A DNA stretch of 39,692 bases from Mesorhizobium amorphae. GTDB lineage: Bacteria > Pseudomonadota > Alphaproteobacteria > Rhizobiales > Rhizobiaceae. The stretch lies in the NCBI GenBank assembly GCA_003240775.1, contig QFNI01000036.1, positions 1 through 39,692 of the forward strand. Reading direction: 5' to 3'. A model generated the notes under the pieces. It did no database searches. It was not told the origin of the DNA and was given only the letters and a program-made list of their open reading frames with translations. Shown here piece after piece: positions 8,201 through 17,058 of the stretch. The position numbers and the translations under genes are program-made. The first letter of the stretch is position 1. The number at the start of each line of letters is the position of its first letter.

Positions 8201-8265
8201 GCGCGCATGGGGAATTCGGTCTGGGGCAGGTAGAGCGTCTTGGAATAGTCGAGTGCGTCGGACAT
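5254..8265 (-). CDS. ileS: Isoleucyl-tRNA synthetase
   Basis: A class I aminoacyl-tRNA synthetase of 1003 residues that charges tRNA-Ile in the cytoplasm. The signature HIGH is at 68-71 (PYANGNIHIGHALNK) and KMSKS starts at residue 672 (GRKMSKSLGNT); the CP1 editing insertion lies between. The C-terminal region that in E. coli IleS holds a CxxC...CxxC zinc site is present but degenerate: RCARSWRWTADVG keeps a single cysteine. This looks like the alphaproteobacterial form rather than damage. The start at 8265 lacks a clear Shine-Dalgarno. It follows ribF after 239 bases with no gene and may be co-transcribed with it. Downstream the core gene order is interrupted by the prophage remnant. Confidence 0.97.
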   Translation of the reverse strand: MSDALDYSKTLYLPQTEFPMRAGLPEKEPLIVARWEEGDLYRRLREDAAGRPLFVLHDGPPYANGNIHIGHALNKILKDVINRSFQMRGYDANYVPGWDCHGLPIEWKIEEQYRAKGLNKDEVPLNEFRAECRAFAAHWIGMQAAEFQRLGVVGDFKNPYTTMAFHAESRIAGELLKFAMSGQLYRGSKPVMWSVVERTALAEAEVEYQDYESDTIWAKFPVRGAHEAADSAAANALAGTGVGVASDLEGASVVIWTTTPWTIPGNRAVAYSPRVAYGLYEVVSVENEFGPRPGEKLIFAQNLSADAAEKAKLTLHMIRSVSAEELGSIQLSHPLAALGYTFTVPMLAGDHVTDDAGTGFVHTAPGHGREDFEAWMDAAPALRLAGVETAIPFTVDDAGFFTKDAPGFGPDRAGGPARVIDDAGKKGDANKAVIEALIAADALFARGRLKHSYPHSWRSKKPVIFRNTPQWFVHMDKPLGGYGLSEDGAARLQTEDQPDTLRSRALAAIDATRFVPAGGQTRLRAMIAERPDWVLSRQRAWGVPIAIFVDADGEILKDESVNARILEAFEGEGADAWFADGARERFLGSRAGEPWMMVRDILDVWFDSGSTHSFTLEDRPDLKWPADVYLEGSDQHRGWFHSSLLESCGTRGRAPYEAVVTHGFTMDEQGRKMSKSLGNTVVPQDVMKQSGADILRLWVMTTDYWEDQRLGKTVLQTNIDSYRKLRNTIRWMLGTLAHDEGEELPLSAMPELERLMLHRLAELDALVRASYDAFDFKRITKAILDFAVVDLSAFYFDVRKDALYCEAPSSSKRKAALQTVRQLFDCLVKWLAPMLPFTAEEAWDQRMGGTASVHLQQFPTVPAEWRNDALAARWQQVRRLRRAVTAALEIARAEKRIGSSLEAVVRVWGVDTGLAQAIEGLDMAEIAITSGFVVEQGEAPADAFRADDAGGLAVVVERAADHGLQRCARSWRWTADVGSDPRFPDVSARDAAALEELRAAGLL

Positions 8266-8504
8266 GAGCGGACATCGGGTGCTGGGCAGCCGCCGGGCGG
8301 ATCGGGGCGGGGCCGGAAAGAACGAGGGTTGCGCGAGAAAACCCGGCGCGGGCCGCGAGCGTCAGGCTCCGGCCGCGGCCGGGCTGGTAATTCGCGGAGA
8401 CGCGAAGCGGCGGAGCGGGCGCATGAGCGGGCTTTAGCGGACGCGGCCTCAAGAATAAAGGGCGTGGTGGTCCGACGTCGGTGACTTCGCCGTCCTGTCA
8501 GGCG

Positions 8505-9488
8505 TCAGAACGCGATCTTCCCGTCCAACGCCGAGAAGGGCCGCACCCCCGACAGAAGCGCACGCGCTTCCGCCTCGTCGCGCTTCATCTGGACGGTCAA
8601 TGCATCCAGGCTCTCGAACCGCTCCTCGGGGCGCAGAAAACCGAACAGCGAAACCGAGCAGGTCTCGCCGTAGAGATCGCCCGAGAAGTCGAACAGATAG
8701 GTCTCCAGCAGCGGCCGCCCGTCTTCTTCCACGGTCGGGCGCCGGCCGAAGCTCGCGACCCCGTCATGGAGCGCGCCGTCCGCGCGGCGGAAGCGCACGG
8801 CGAAGATGCCGTGGCGCAAGCCGGTGTCCTTTGGCAGCGCCATGTTGGCCGTGGGGTAGCCGAGCGTGCGGCCGAGCTGGCGGCCCTTGTCGACCGTGCC
8901 CTCGGTCGTCCAGCGATAGTTGAGAAGCCCTGCGGCCTCGCTGACCTCGCCCTGCGCCAGGCGCTCGCGGATGCGGCTCGACGAGACCACCGCGCCGCCC
9001 TCGTCGCTGAAGGGGCTGACCGTTTCCACCGCAAAGCCCAGGCGCTCGCCAGCCTCCGCCAGGAATTGCGGATCGCCGCCCCGCCCACGCCCGAAATGGA
9101 AGTCGAAGCCCGTCAGCACGGCATGGGCGCCCAACTGCTCGACCAGGATGTCGCGCACGAAATCCTCGGCGGACAGGTTGGCGAGCGGACCGTCGAAAGG
9201 CTGCTCCACCACCGCGTCGAGCCCGAGCGCTTCGAGCAGGCGCGCCTTCATGGCGGGCGGGGTCAGCGTGAAATGCGGTGCGTCGGGCTGGAACCAGCGG
9301 CGCGGGTGGGGCGCGAAGGTGAGCACCAGAACGGGCCGCTTCTCGCGCGCGCCCCGCTCCATCGCCGCCTCGAGCACGGCCTGGTGGCCGCGGTGGACGC
9401 CATCGAAATTGCCGATCGCCACCACCGCCCCACGCAGGTCGGGCGGCAGGTTCGCTGACCCGGCGATGCGGCGGAAGGTCCGGCCCAT
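8505..9488 (-). CDS. ribF: Bifunctional riboflavin kinase / FMN adenylyltransferase
   Basis: A 327-residue enzyme that phosphorylates riboflavin to FMN and adenylates FMN to FAD. The N-terminal nucleotidyltransferase domain has GNFDGVHRGH at 26-35 and SSSRIRE at 169-175; the C-terminal kinase domain has GRTLGYPTAN at 206-215. Length and domain order are those of a full bacterial RibF. It starts 3 bases after the stop of the HAD-family gene, so the two form an operon, with ileS further downstream in the same direction; HAD-ribF-ileS is a familiar rhizobial arrangement. No FMN riboswitch was seen, and none is expected in this group. Confidence 0.96.
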   Translation of the reverse strand: MGRTFRRIAGSANLPPDLRGAVVAIGNFDGVHRGHQAVLEAAMERGAREKRPVLVLTFAPHPRRWFQPDAPHFTLTPPAMKARLLEALGLDAVVEQPFDGPLANLSAEDFVRDILVEQLGAHAVLTGFDFHFGRGRGGDPQFLAEAGERLGFAVETVSPFSDEGGAVVSSSRIRERLAQGEVSEAAGLLNYRWTTEGTVDKGRQLGRTLGYPTANMALPKDTGLRHGIFAVRFRRADGALHDGVASFGRRPTVEEDGRPLLETYLFDFSGDLYGETCSVSLFGFLRPEERFESLDALTVQMKRDEAEARALLSGVRPFSALDGKIAF

Positions 9489-9491
9489 GCC

Positions 9492-10355
9492 TCAGCGCAA
9501 GCCCGAAAGAACGGCCACCGGCTTCTGCCCGTGCCCGGTCAGGAAGGCGTGCAGGCGGGTCGGGTCGGGCTGGTGGGCCGTGTCACCATAGTCGCGCCAA
9601 TGGATGCCGCCGGACACGTAGAGCACGTCGAGCCCGTAATCGGCGGCGCCCTTCACGTCGGTCAGCATGCCGTCGCCGATGGCGAGCGCCTCGCGCTTGT
9701 CGACCGGGCCTCCCAAAACCTCCTCGGCCTGGCGAAAGGCTTCGGCGTAGATCGGGCGGAAGGGCTTGCCCGCGACCAGTGTGCGGCCGCCCATCTGCCC
9801 GTAGTCGCGGGCAAGCGCGCCAGCGCACCAGATCAGGCGCTCGCCGCGCTCCACCACCACATCGGGGTTGGCGCAGATCATGGGGATGTCGCGCCCGCGG
9901 AAGCGGCGCAGCATCTCGGCATAGTCCTCGGGCGTCTCGTTCGTGTCGTCGAACAGGCCGGTGCAGACCACGAGGCGCGCCTCGCTTTCCTCCACCACCT
10001 CGACGTCGAGCCCTTCATAGAGCGAAAGGTCGCGCTCTGGGCCGAGATGGAAGACGCGGGTGGCGTTCTCGCGGATCAGCGCGCGCGTCACGTCGCCCGA
10101 GGTGACGATGCGGTCCCACGCCTCGCGCGGCACACCGAGGCCGAGCAGTTGTGCCTCGATCGGCGGGTGCGGTCGGGGCGCGTTGGTGACGAGCACCACG
10201 CAAAGCCCGCGCGCGCGGGCAGCCACCAGGGCAGCTGCGGCTTCCGGCGAATGCTCGACGCCGTTGTGGATCACGCCCCACACGTCGCACAGGATCACGC
10301 GGTAGCGGCTGGAAAGGCTGTCGAGCGCCTCGATCAGGGGGCTTGCGTCGGACAT
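9492..10355 (-). CDS. HAD-superfamily class IIA hydrolase (TIGR01459-like)
   Basis: A 287-residue HAD phosphatase of the NagD-like IIA subclass. Motif I is CDVWGVIHNG with the nucleophile Asp24; the usual DxD second aspartate is replaced (DVW), which is characteristic of the TIGR01459 group. Motif II is VTNAPRP, motif III the Lys in VAGKPFRP and motif IV AIGDGMLTDVKGA. The start is placed at 10355, preceded by AGGAG 6 bases upstream; the frame is open to 10400, but that extension is not conserved-looking. The substrate is unknown, though the constant link with ribF has led to the idea of a flavin- or nucleotide-related phosphatase (inference). It is the first gene of the leftward HAD-ribF(-ileS) unit. 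Confidence 0.9.
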   Translation of the reverse strand: MSDASPLIEALDSLSSRYRVILCDVWGVIHNGVEHSPEAAAALVAARARGLCVVLVTNAPRPHPPIEAQLLGLGVPREAWDRIVTSGDVTRALIRENATRVFHLGPERDLSLYEGLDVEVVEESEARLVVCTGLFDDTNETPEDYAEMLRRFRGRDIPMICANPDVVVERGERLIWCAGALARDYGQMGGRTLVAGKPFRPIYAEAFRQAEEVLGGPVDKREALAIGDGMLTDVKGAADYGLDVLYVSGGIHWRDYGDTAHQPDPTRLHAFLTGHGQKPVAVLSGLR

Positions 10356-10573
10356 CGGGCTCCTGACGGAACATGGCTTGGGCTTTCGGAGGTCCCGCAT
10401 ATAACGGCGCGCCCGCCCCTGTCACCGTCTCGCGGTCAAATCGGCGGGCCTGCACCCTGTTCCCTAACCGGAGGTAAATGCGCGGCAGCAATCCCGCGCC
10501 TCGGGCGCAAGGGGGAATTCAAGCTCTCCATGCATGGTCGGCCCAAGAGGAATGTCCTGGTTCGGGAGGGCTC

Positions 10574-12397
10574 ATGCTTCGCAGGTTCTGGCACGACTGC
10601 GCCGGCCAGTATGCCATCGCCACGGCCATCGCCGCCCTTCCCATCTTCGGTGCGCTGTCCTTGGGCGTCGACTATTCCGAGATGTCGCGCCAGCGGCACG
10701 ACATGCTAAATGCCTTGGATGCCGCCGGCATCGCCACCGCGCGCGAGATCCTGTCCGGCGCGAAAGACGAGGAAGCCCAAACCTATGCCTGGGACTTCTT
10801 CGCCGCGAACTTTTCCGCGGCAAGACCCGGTGTCACCGCCCTTTCCGTTTCGCTGCCTTCGGCGGGTGCCGGGGGCGGCACGCTCAAGCTTTCCGCCACC
10901 CACGACTACCAGCCCTATTTCCTCGACACGTTCCGTGTCCTGCTCGCCGCCCAGAAGAGCGCGGATCCCCTGCGCTTCTCCGCGACAGCCGAGATCCGCC
11001 TCAAGAACACGCTCGAAGTGGCGATGGTGCTCGACAATTCCGGCTCCATGGACACCAAAGGCACGGGCTCGGGCAAGAAGCGGATCGACCTGCTGAAGGA
11101 CGCCGCCAAGCAGCTCGTGGACACGCTCGCCGCTCACGGCGCCATCATGAAGCAGGTGGCGAGGCCCGTGCAGTTCAGCCTCGTGCCTTTCTCGTCGGCG
11201 GTGAATGTCGGGCCCGGGCACGCCGCAGCCCCCTGGATGGACGCGGGAGGCATCTCGCCCGTCCACCACGAGAACTTCGACTGGAGCGAGCTTTCGCGCG
11301 CCCGCAACGCCAACCGCTATGCCGAGCAGCTCAACGGGGTCTGGCATGCGCGGGGCTCGGCCTGGGGCACGTGGCGCGACAAGCCGCTGACCCGCTTCAC
11401 GATGTTCGACACCATGCAGCGCGTGACCTCGACGCGGACGGGGGCGCTGGGCCGGCTGACCGAATGGTGGGGTTGCGTGGAAACGCGGCCCTACCCTCTC
11501 AACGTCAACGACGAGGCCCCGCGCGCGGCCAAGCCCGAAAGCCTGTTCGTGCCGATGTTCGCGCCCGACGAGACCAGCCGCAAGGACGGCTGGAACCGCA
11601 GCGCAGACAACAACTGGCTGTCGGACGACCTGTCCGCCAACGAGACGGACGACCGCAGGCGCCAGCGCTTCACGCCGAAATATTGGCCTGCGACCGTCTC
11701 AGTCACCACCTATCTCGGCGAGAACCGTGGCCCCAACAGCACCTGCACAACCAAGCCCATCACGCCCCTGACCGACGTGACCACTGCAAGCGGCCTCAAG
11801 ACGATCAAGGACGCGATCGACGCGATGCTGCCGACCGACCTGACCAACGTGCCCGAAGGGCTCGCCTGGGGCTGGCGCACCTTGTCGTCCGGTCCGCCCT
11901 TCACCGAAGGCCGCTCGGAGACCGAGCGCGGCAACGACAAGGTGGTGATCGTCCTGACCGACGGCGCGAACACCTATTTCACGCCCGCTGCCGATCTCGC
12001 CGGCAACCGCTCGATCTATTCCGCCTACGGCTATGCGGGCACGCCCTACAACGGCCAGACGCCCCGCATCTTCATGGGCACGGGGTCGGGCGTGCGAAAG
12101 AACGACTTTTCGAGCGGCAACTACACCCGCGCCATGAACGAGCACTTCGCTGAGCTCTGCACCAACGCCAAGGGCGGCAATCTCATTCTGATGACGGTGG
12201 CGCTCGACCTCAACATCCGCAACGCCACCGAAAAGGGCCAGATCGACGCCCTGTCCGCCTGCGCCTCGGCGTCGCGCTTCCGCAAGAACCCCGACGGCAC
12301 GCCCGCCAAGCTGTTCTGGAACGCGACCGGCGGCTCGCTCGCTGACGACTTCAAGTCCATCGCCGACGAGTTGTCCAACCTGCGCATCGTGGGCTGA
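10574..12397 (+). CDS. TadE/TadG-like pilus-assembly protein with von Willebrand factor A domain
   Basis: A 607-residue protein beginning MLRRFWHDCAGQYAIATAIA. A basic N-terminus, a single hydrophobic segment at about 12-32 and a VDYSEM motif are the TadE/TadG signature of Flp-pilus-associated pseudopilins. A vWA domain follows: LDNSGSM at 153-159 is the metal-dependent adhesion (MIDAS) motif DxSxS, and VVIVLTDGANT comes later in the domain. The start at 10574 has GGGAGGG upstream. An upstream in-frame ATG at 10478 with GGAGG would add 32 residues without pseudopilin features. The protein would be anchored in the inner membrane with its bulk in the periplasm. No other tad/flp genes are in the window, so it is an orphan here. 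Confidence 0.88.
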   Translation: MLRRFWHDCAGQYAIATAIAALPIFGALSLGVDYSEMSRQRHDMLNALDAAGIATAREILSGAKDEEAQTYAWDFFAANFSAARPGVTALSVSLPSAGAGGGTLKLSATHDYQPYFLDTFRVLLAAQKSADPLRFSATAEIRLKNTLEVAMVLDNSGSMDTKGTGSGKKRIDLLKDAAKQLVDTLAAHGAIMKQVARPVQFSLVPFSSAVNVGPGHAAAPWMDAGGISPVHHENFDWSELSRARNANRYAEQLNGVWHARGSAWGTWRDKPLTRFTMFDTMQRVTSTRTGALGRLTEWWGCVETRPYPLNVNDEAPRAAKPESLFVPMFAPDETSRKDGWNRSADNNWLSDDLSANETDDRRRQRFTPKYWPATVSVTTYLGENRGPNSTCTTKPITPLTDVTTASGLKTIKDAIDAMLPTDLTNVPEGLAWGWRTLSSGPPFTEGRSETERGNDKVVIVLTDGANTYFTPAADLAGNRSIYSAYGYAGTPYNGQTPRIFMGTGSGVRKNDFSSGNYTRAMNEHFAELCTNAKGGNLILMTVALDLNIRNATEKGQIDALSACASASRFRKNPDGTPAKLFWNATGGSLADDFKSIADELSNLRIVG

Positions 12398-12479
12398 GCG
12401 GGGAAGCCCAAGTCCGCGAACCCCTCTTCGCCGGCAAAATCTGGCCCCGGAAAGTGGTGATCGAGGGCCCGGCGCGACC

Positions 12480-12508
12480 TTGACTCCAGAAAGCCTTGCC
12501 CTTATCTC
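12480..12508 (+). promoter_or_regulatory. Candidate groESL promoter
   Basis: TTGACT at 12480-12485 and TATCTC at 12503-12508 are separated by exactly 17 bases, just ahead of the CIRCE element. The same bases also fit an alphaproteobacterial RpoH pattern (CTTGAC ... CTTATCT), so either the housekeeping or the heat-shock sigma factor could use it. The assignment is by pattern only. Confidence 0.6.
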
Positions 12509-12516
12509 CCGCCCCG

Positions 12517-12543
12517 TTAGCACTCCCGAGCGGTGAGTGCCAA
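12517..12543 (+). promoter_or_regulatory. CIRCE operator for HrcA repressor
   Basis: TTAGCACTC, nine bases, then GAGTGCCAA: the consensus inverted repeat TTAGCACTC-N9-GAGTGCTAA with one mismatch. It lies in the expected 5' untranslated region of groES, 58 bases before its ATG. HrcA binding here represses groESL until GroEL levels or stress relieve it. No hrcA gene is in this window. Confidence 0.93.
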
Positions 12544-12601
12544 CGGCCCGGGCCCGCTGTCGCGCGGCCCTCATTTCTTTGCTTTAAATCGAGGAATCAA
12601 G

Positions 12602-12898
12602 ATGGCAGCTACGAATTTCCGTCCGCTCCACGACCGCGTGGTCGTCAAGCGCGTCGACTCCGAGGAGAAGTCCAAGGGCGGCATCATCATCCCCGACACC
12701 GCCAAGGAAAAGCCCCAGGAGGGCGAGGTGATCGCGGTGGGTTCCGGTGCGCGTGACGAAGCGGGCAAGCTCGTCGCTCTCGACGTCAAGGCCGGCGACC
12801 GCGTGCTGTTCGGCAAGTGGTCCGGCACCGAGGTCAAGCTCAACGGCGAAGACCTGCTGATCATGAAAGAGTCCGACATCATGGGCGTGATCGGCTGA
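12602..12898 (+). CDS. groES: Co-chaperonin GroES
   Basis: A 98-residue Cpn10 co-chaperonin forming the seven-fold lid of the GroEL chamber in the cytoplasm. It contains FRPLHDRVVVKRVDSEEKSK, the mobile loop GGIIIPDTAKEKPQEG, and the dome and C-terminal LLIMKESDIMGVI typical of the family; length is standard. The start at 12602 excludes an upstream open extension, because all GroES proteins begin with this segment. It lies 56 bases before groEL in the same direction and behind a CIRCE element and a candidate promoter. Confidence 0.98.
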   Translation: MAATNFRPLHDRVVVKRVDSEEKSKGGIIIPDTAKEKPQEGEVIAVGSGARDEAGKLVALDVKAGDRVLFGKWSGTEVKLNGEDLLIMKESDIMGVIG

Positions 12899-12954
12899 TC
12901 AGCCGGACCACCCATCCATCCCATCAAACGGGCTTTTGAGCCCAGGAGACACAA

Positions 12955-14598
<1,644 letters not shown>

Positions 14599-14626
14599 GG
14601 TCCGTCTTCTCACTGCAAATCCAAGG

Positions 14627-14653
14627 AAAGGGCGGCTGCAAGGCCGCCCTTTT
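14627..14653 (+). terminator. Rho-independent terminator of groESL
   Basis: GGGCGGC (14630-14636) pairs with GCCGCCC (14643-14649) around a 6-base loop, extended by AAA/TTT, and runs into TTTT. It lies 29 bases past the groEL stop. Confidence 0.85.
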
Positions 14654-14740
14654 CGTTTGGGTGGCGATCCCCGCTTGGAACCAAAGCTGTCGCAGATGGT
14701 TCTTTTGCCGTGATTTGAGCAACCCAAAAGGAGATCCACC

Positions 14741-14932
14741 ATGGGTGTGAACAGCGATCAGGTCGGCGGCGTCGGCAAGCAGATCAAGGGCGCCGTGAAG
14801 GATGCCGTGGGCAGCGTGACCGGCAACGAAAAGCTTCAGGCCGAAGGCAAGGCCGACAAGGCTGCCGGCGAGGTCCAGAAGGGCTACGGCGACGCCAAGG
14901 AAAGCGTCAAGGACGGCATCGACAAGATCTGA
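14741..14932 (+). CDS. CsbD-family stress-response protein (63 aa)
   Basis: A 63-residue, highly charged, Lys/Gly/Ala-rich protein with the CsbD pattern: DQVGGVGKQIKGAVKDAVG near the start, then GNEKLQAEGKADKAAGEVQK. CsbD proteins are small general-stress proteins of unknown biochemical role, induced in many proteobacteria by osmotic, envelope or stationary-phase stress. AAGGAG lies 7 bases before the ATG, so it should be well translated. It has its own terminator and is separated from groEL by another, so it is probably a single-gene unit. Confidence 0.93.
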   Translation: MGVNSDQVGGVGKQIKGAVKDAVGSVTGNEKLQAEGKADKAAGEVQKGYGDAKESVKDGIDKI

Positions 14933-14954
14933 TCACCGGATCGGATCAAGGGAC

Positions 14955-14983
14955 AAGCGGCTCTTCGGGGCCGCTTTTCTTTT
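14955..14983 (+). terminator. Rho-independent terminator of the csbD-like gene
   Basis: AAGCGGC (14955-14961) pairs with GCCGCTT (14970-14976) around an 8-base loop and is followed by a T-rich run to 14983. It lies 22 bases after the stop. Confidence 0.82.
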
Positions 14984-15099
14984 GGGCGCTTGCTTGAAGC
15001 CGTGCGCCCGAACGGCTAGCCCGGAGCCCGAGCAGTTCGGGCGTCGGCACCTCCGCGAGGTCTGCCCGGAAATGCTCCAGCCAGCCGAGGAGCACGCGC

Positions 15100-16494
15100 A
15101 TGACCCGAACCACCCGCACCGAAACCGACACGTTCGGCGGCATCGAAGTCGCGGGCGACCGCTACTGGGGCGCACAGGCCGAACGCTCGCTGGGGAATTT
15201 CCGCATCGGCTGGGAAAAGCAGCCTCTGCCGATCGTGCGCGCTCTGGGCATCGTCAAGCGGGCCGCCGCCGAAGCCAATGCGGGCCTGGGTCGGCTCGAC
15301 GCGAAGCTCGCCGAGACCATCGTCCAGGCTGCCCAGGAAGTGATTGACGGCAAGCTCGACGAGCATTTCCCGCTGGTTGTCTGGCAGACGGGCTCGGGCA
15401 CGCAGTCCAACATGAACGCCAACGAGGTGATCTCGAACCGCGCGATCGAGATGCTCGGCGGGGTGATGGGCTCCAAGAAGCCGGTGCACCCCAACGACCA
15501 CGTGAACATGAGCCAGTCGTCCAACGACACCTACCCGACGGCCATGCACATCGCCTGTGCCGAGGAGATCGTCCACCGCCTCCTGCCGGGCCTCCGCCAT
15601 CTCCACGCAGCGCTCGACGCGAAGGCCAAGGCGTGGCGCGACATCATCAAGATCGGCCGCACACACACGCAGGACGCGACCCCTCTCACGCTCGGCCAGG
15701 AGTTTGGCGGCTACGCCGCACAGGTCGAGAACGGGATTTCCCGCATCGAGGCGACCCTGCCCAAGCTCATGGAACTCGCCCAGGGCGGCACGGCGGTCGG
15801 CACCGGCCTCAATGCCCCTGTGGGCTTCGCAGAAGCGGTGGCAGAGAAGATCGCGGGCATCACCGGCCTGCCCTTCACCACCGCGCCCAACAAGTTCGAG
15901 GCGCTCGCCGCGCACGATGCGATGGTGTTCAGCCACGGCGCCATCAACACGGTGGCCGCTTCCCTCTTCAAGATCGCCAACGACATCCGCTTCCTGGGCT
16001 CGGGGCCGCGCGCGGGGCTTGGCGAACTCTCCCTGCCCGAAAACGAGCCGGGCTCCTCGATCATGCCGGGCAAGGTGAACCCCACGCAGTGCGAGGCGCT
16101 GACCCAGGTCTGCGTGCAGGTGTTCGGCAACCAGGCGGCGATCACGTTCGCGGGCGCGTCGGGCCATTTCGAGCTCAACGTCTTCAACCCCGTGATGGCC
16201 TACAACTTCCTGCAATCCGTGCGGCTGGTGGCGGACGCTTCCGTTTCGTTCGCCGACAACTGCGTGGCGGGGATCGAGCCCCGCCTCGACAACATCCAGC
16301 GCGGCCTCGAGAACTCCCTGATGCTCGTCACCGCGCTCGCCCCCACCATCGGCTACGATGCCGCCGCCAAGATCGCCAAGACCGCCCACAAGAACGGCAC
16401 GACGCTGAAGGAAGAAGCCCTCGCCAGCGGCCTCGTCTCGGACGCCGACTACACCCGTTTGGTCGTGCCCGCGGACATGACGCGGCCGGGGTGA
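15100..16494 (+). CDS. fumC: Fumarate hydratase class II
   Basis: A 464-residue iron-independent fumarase that interconverts fumarate and malate in the TCA cycle. Class II features are TGSGTQSNMNANEVISNRA (substrate site), IGRTHTQDATPLTLGQE, and the signature loop GSSIMPGKVNPTQCEA with the catalytic serine pair. Length matches the family. The start at 15100 is preceded by GAGGAG. It is a single-gene unit with palindromic repeats, not a simple terminator, downstream. Members of the aspartase/fumarase superfamily share the GSSxMPxKxN signature; the overall match to fumarase, including its N-terminus (DTFGGIEVAGDRYWGAQAER), is clear. Confidence 0.96.
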   Translation: MTRTTRTETDTFGGIEVAGDRYWGAQAERSLGNFRIGWEKQPLPIVRALGIVKRAAAEANAGLGRLDAKLAETIVQAAQEVIDGKLDEHFPLVVWQTGSGTQSNMNANEVISNRAIEMLGGVMGSKKPVHPNDHVNMSQSSNDTYPTAMHIACAEEIVHRLLPGLRHLHAALDAKAKAWRDIIKIGRTHTQDATPLTLGQEFGGYAAQVENGISRIEATLPKLMELAQGGTAVGTGLNAPVGFAEAVAEKIAGITGLPFTTAPNKFEALAAHDAMVFSHGAINTVAASLFKIANDIRFLGSGPRAGLGELSLPENEPGSSIMPGKVNPTQCEALTQVCVQVFGNQAAITFAGASGHFELNVFNPVMAYNFLQSVRLVADASVSFADNCVAGIEPRLDNIQRGLENSLMLVTALAPTIGYDAAAKIAKTAHKNGTTLKEEALASGLVSDADYTRLVVPADMTRPG

Positions 16495-16525
16495 GAGGCG
16501 GCGGTCTGCGCCGATTGTAACGCTC

Positions 16526-16569
16526 TGCGTCCTTCGAGGCCCGGCTTTGCCGGGCACCTCAGAATGAGG
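16526..16569 (+). repeat. Dispersed palindromic repeat family A, copy 1 (44 bp)
   Basis: Begins TGCGTCCTTCGAGGCCCG and ends CACCTCAGAATGAGG; its centre is itself a palindrome (CCCGGC-TTT-GCCGGG). It is the same element as the copies at 16639, 22827 and 22916, and resembles the rhizobial intergenic palindromes with this CCTTCGAGG ... CCTCAGGATGAGG core. Read rightward in this copy. Confidence 0.9.
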
Positions 16570-16638
16570 ACGGTGGGCGCTGTCGCCGCTCGCGCAGCAC
16601 CACGTCCGTCTCGCTTTCCTTCCCGCGCCTCCCCCTTA

Positions 16639-16682
16639 CCTCATCCTGAGGTGCCCGCGGAATGCGGGCCTCGAAGGACGCA
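16639..16682 (-). repeat. Dispersed palindromic repeat family A, copy 2 (44 bp, inverted)
   Basis: Inverted relative to copy 1, with the same termini and differing mainly in the central palindrome (GCCCGCGGAATGCGGGC) and in one base near the end. Together copies 1 and 2 can fold into a long cruciform around a 69-base spacer. Confidence 0.9.
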
Positions 16683-16776
16683 CAGCGGTGCCGCCGCAAC
16701 GATCCAGGAAACGCGATGCTTCGCCGAATGCGGGGGGTGAGTGCTTCTGCCCCGGCAGTGGTGCGTTCCCCTCGCG

Positions 16777-16810
16777 GCATGGATTCTCGGGTCAAGCCCG
16801 AGAATGACGA
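16777..16810 (+). repeat. Repeat family B, left arm of a perfect 34-bp inverted repeat
   Basis: All 34 bases are exactly complementary, in inverted order, to 16875-16908. The arm contains its own small palindrome (ATTCTCGGG TCAAG CCCGAGAAT), so hairpins could form within and between arms. Confidence 0.9.
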
Positions 16811-16874
16811 AGGCGCAGTGGAGATGGGAACGGAGTTCCCCATTGCTGCCTACTATTCGTTGCCCTCTTTCCAC

Positions 16875-16908
16875 TCGTCATTCTCGGGCTTGACCCGAGA
16901 ATCCATGC
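16875..16908 (-). repeat. Repeat family B, right arm of a perfect 34-bp inverted repeat
   Basis: Exact inverted copy of 16777-16810 after a 64-base spacer. Perfect identity suggests recent insertion, gene conversion or selection for the cruciform. Confidence 0.9.
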
Positions 16909-17058
16909 CGTGACGGGGACAAGAGAGGTCAGAGCGCAGAACTAAGTACGGGTGTGGGCACCCCACCACCCCGGAGGGGCAGGTGCCGGCGTACCGCTTT
17001 CCGAACCGTGCAGAAAGCCAGACATCGAGAGATTTGGCGTGGCGCCGGGAGCCCGCGC

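Larger units (their letters stand above)
16495..17058. other. Intergenic repeat cluster between fumC and hisG
   Basis: This 564-base gap between the convergent fumC and hisG genes has no credible gene. It holds two inverted pairs of dispersed repeats (16526-16569 with 16639-16682, and 16777-16810 with 16875-16908), listed separately. The rest (16920-17058) shows no structure that I recognise. Confidence 0.8.

Noticed and set aside
10478..10573. An upstream ATG at 10478 with a good GGAGG for the TadG-like protein
   Set aside because: It would put 32 residues without pseudopilin features ahead of the typical N-terminal hydrophobic segment; the ATG at 10574 also has a good ribosome site.
15016..16557. 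A leftward open frame of 513 codons opposite fumC
   Set aside because: It is an antisense shadow; fumC matches its family over the full length.
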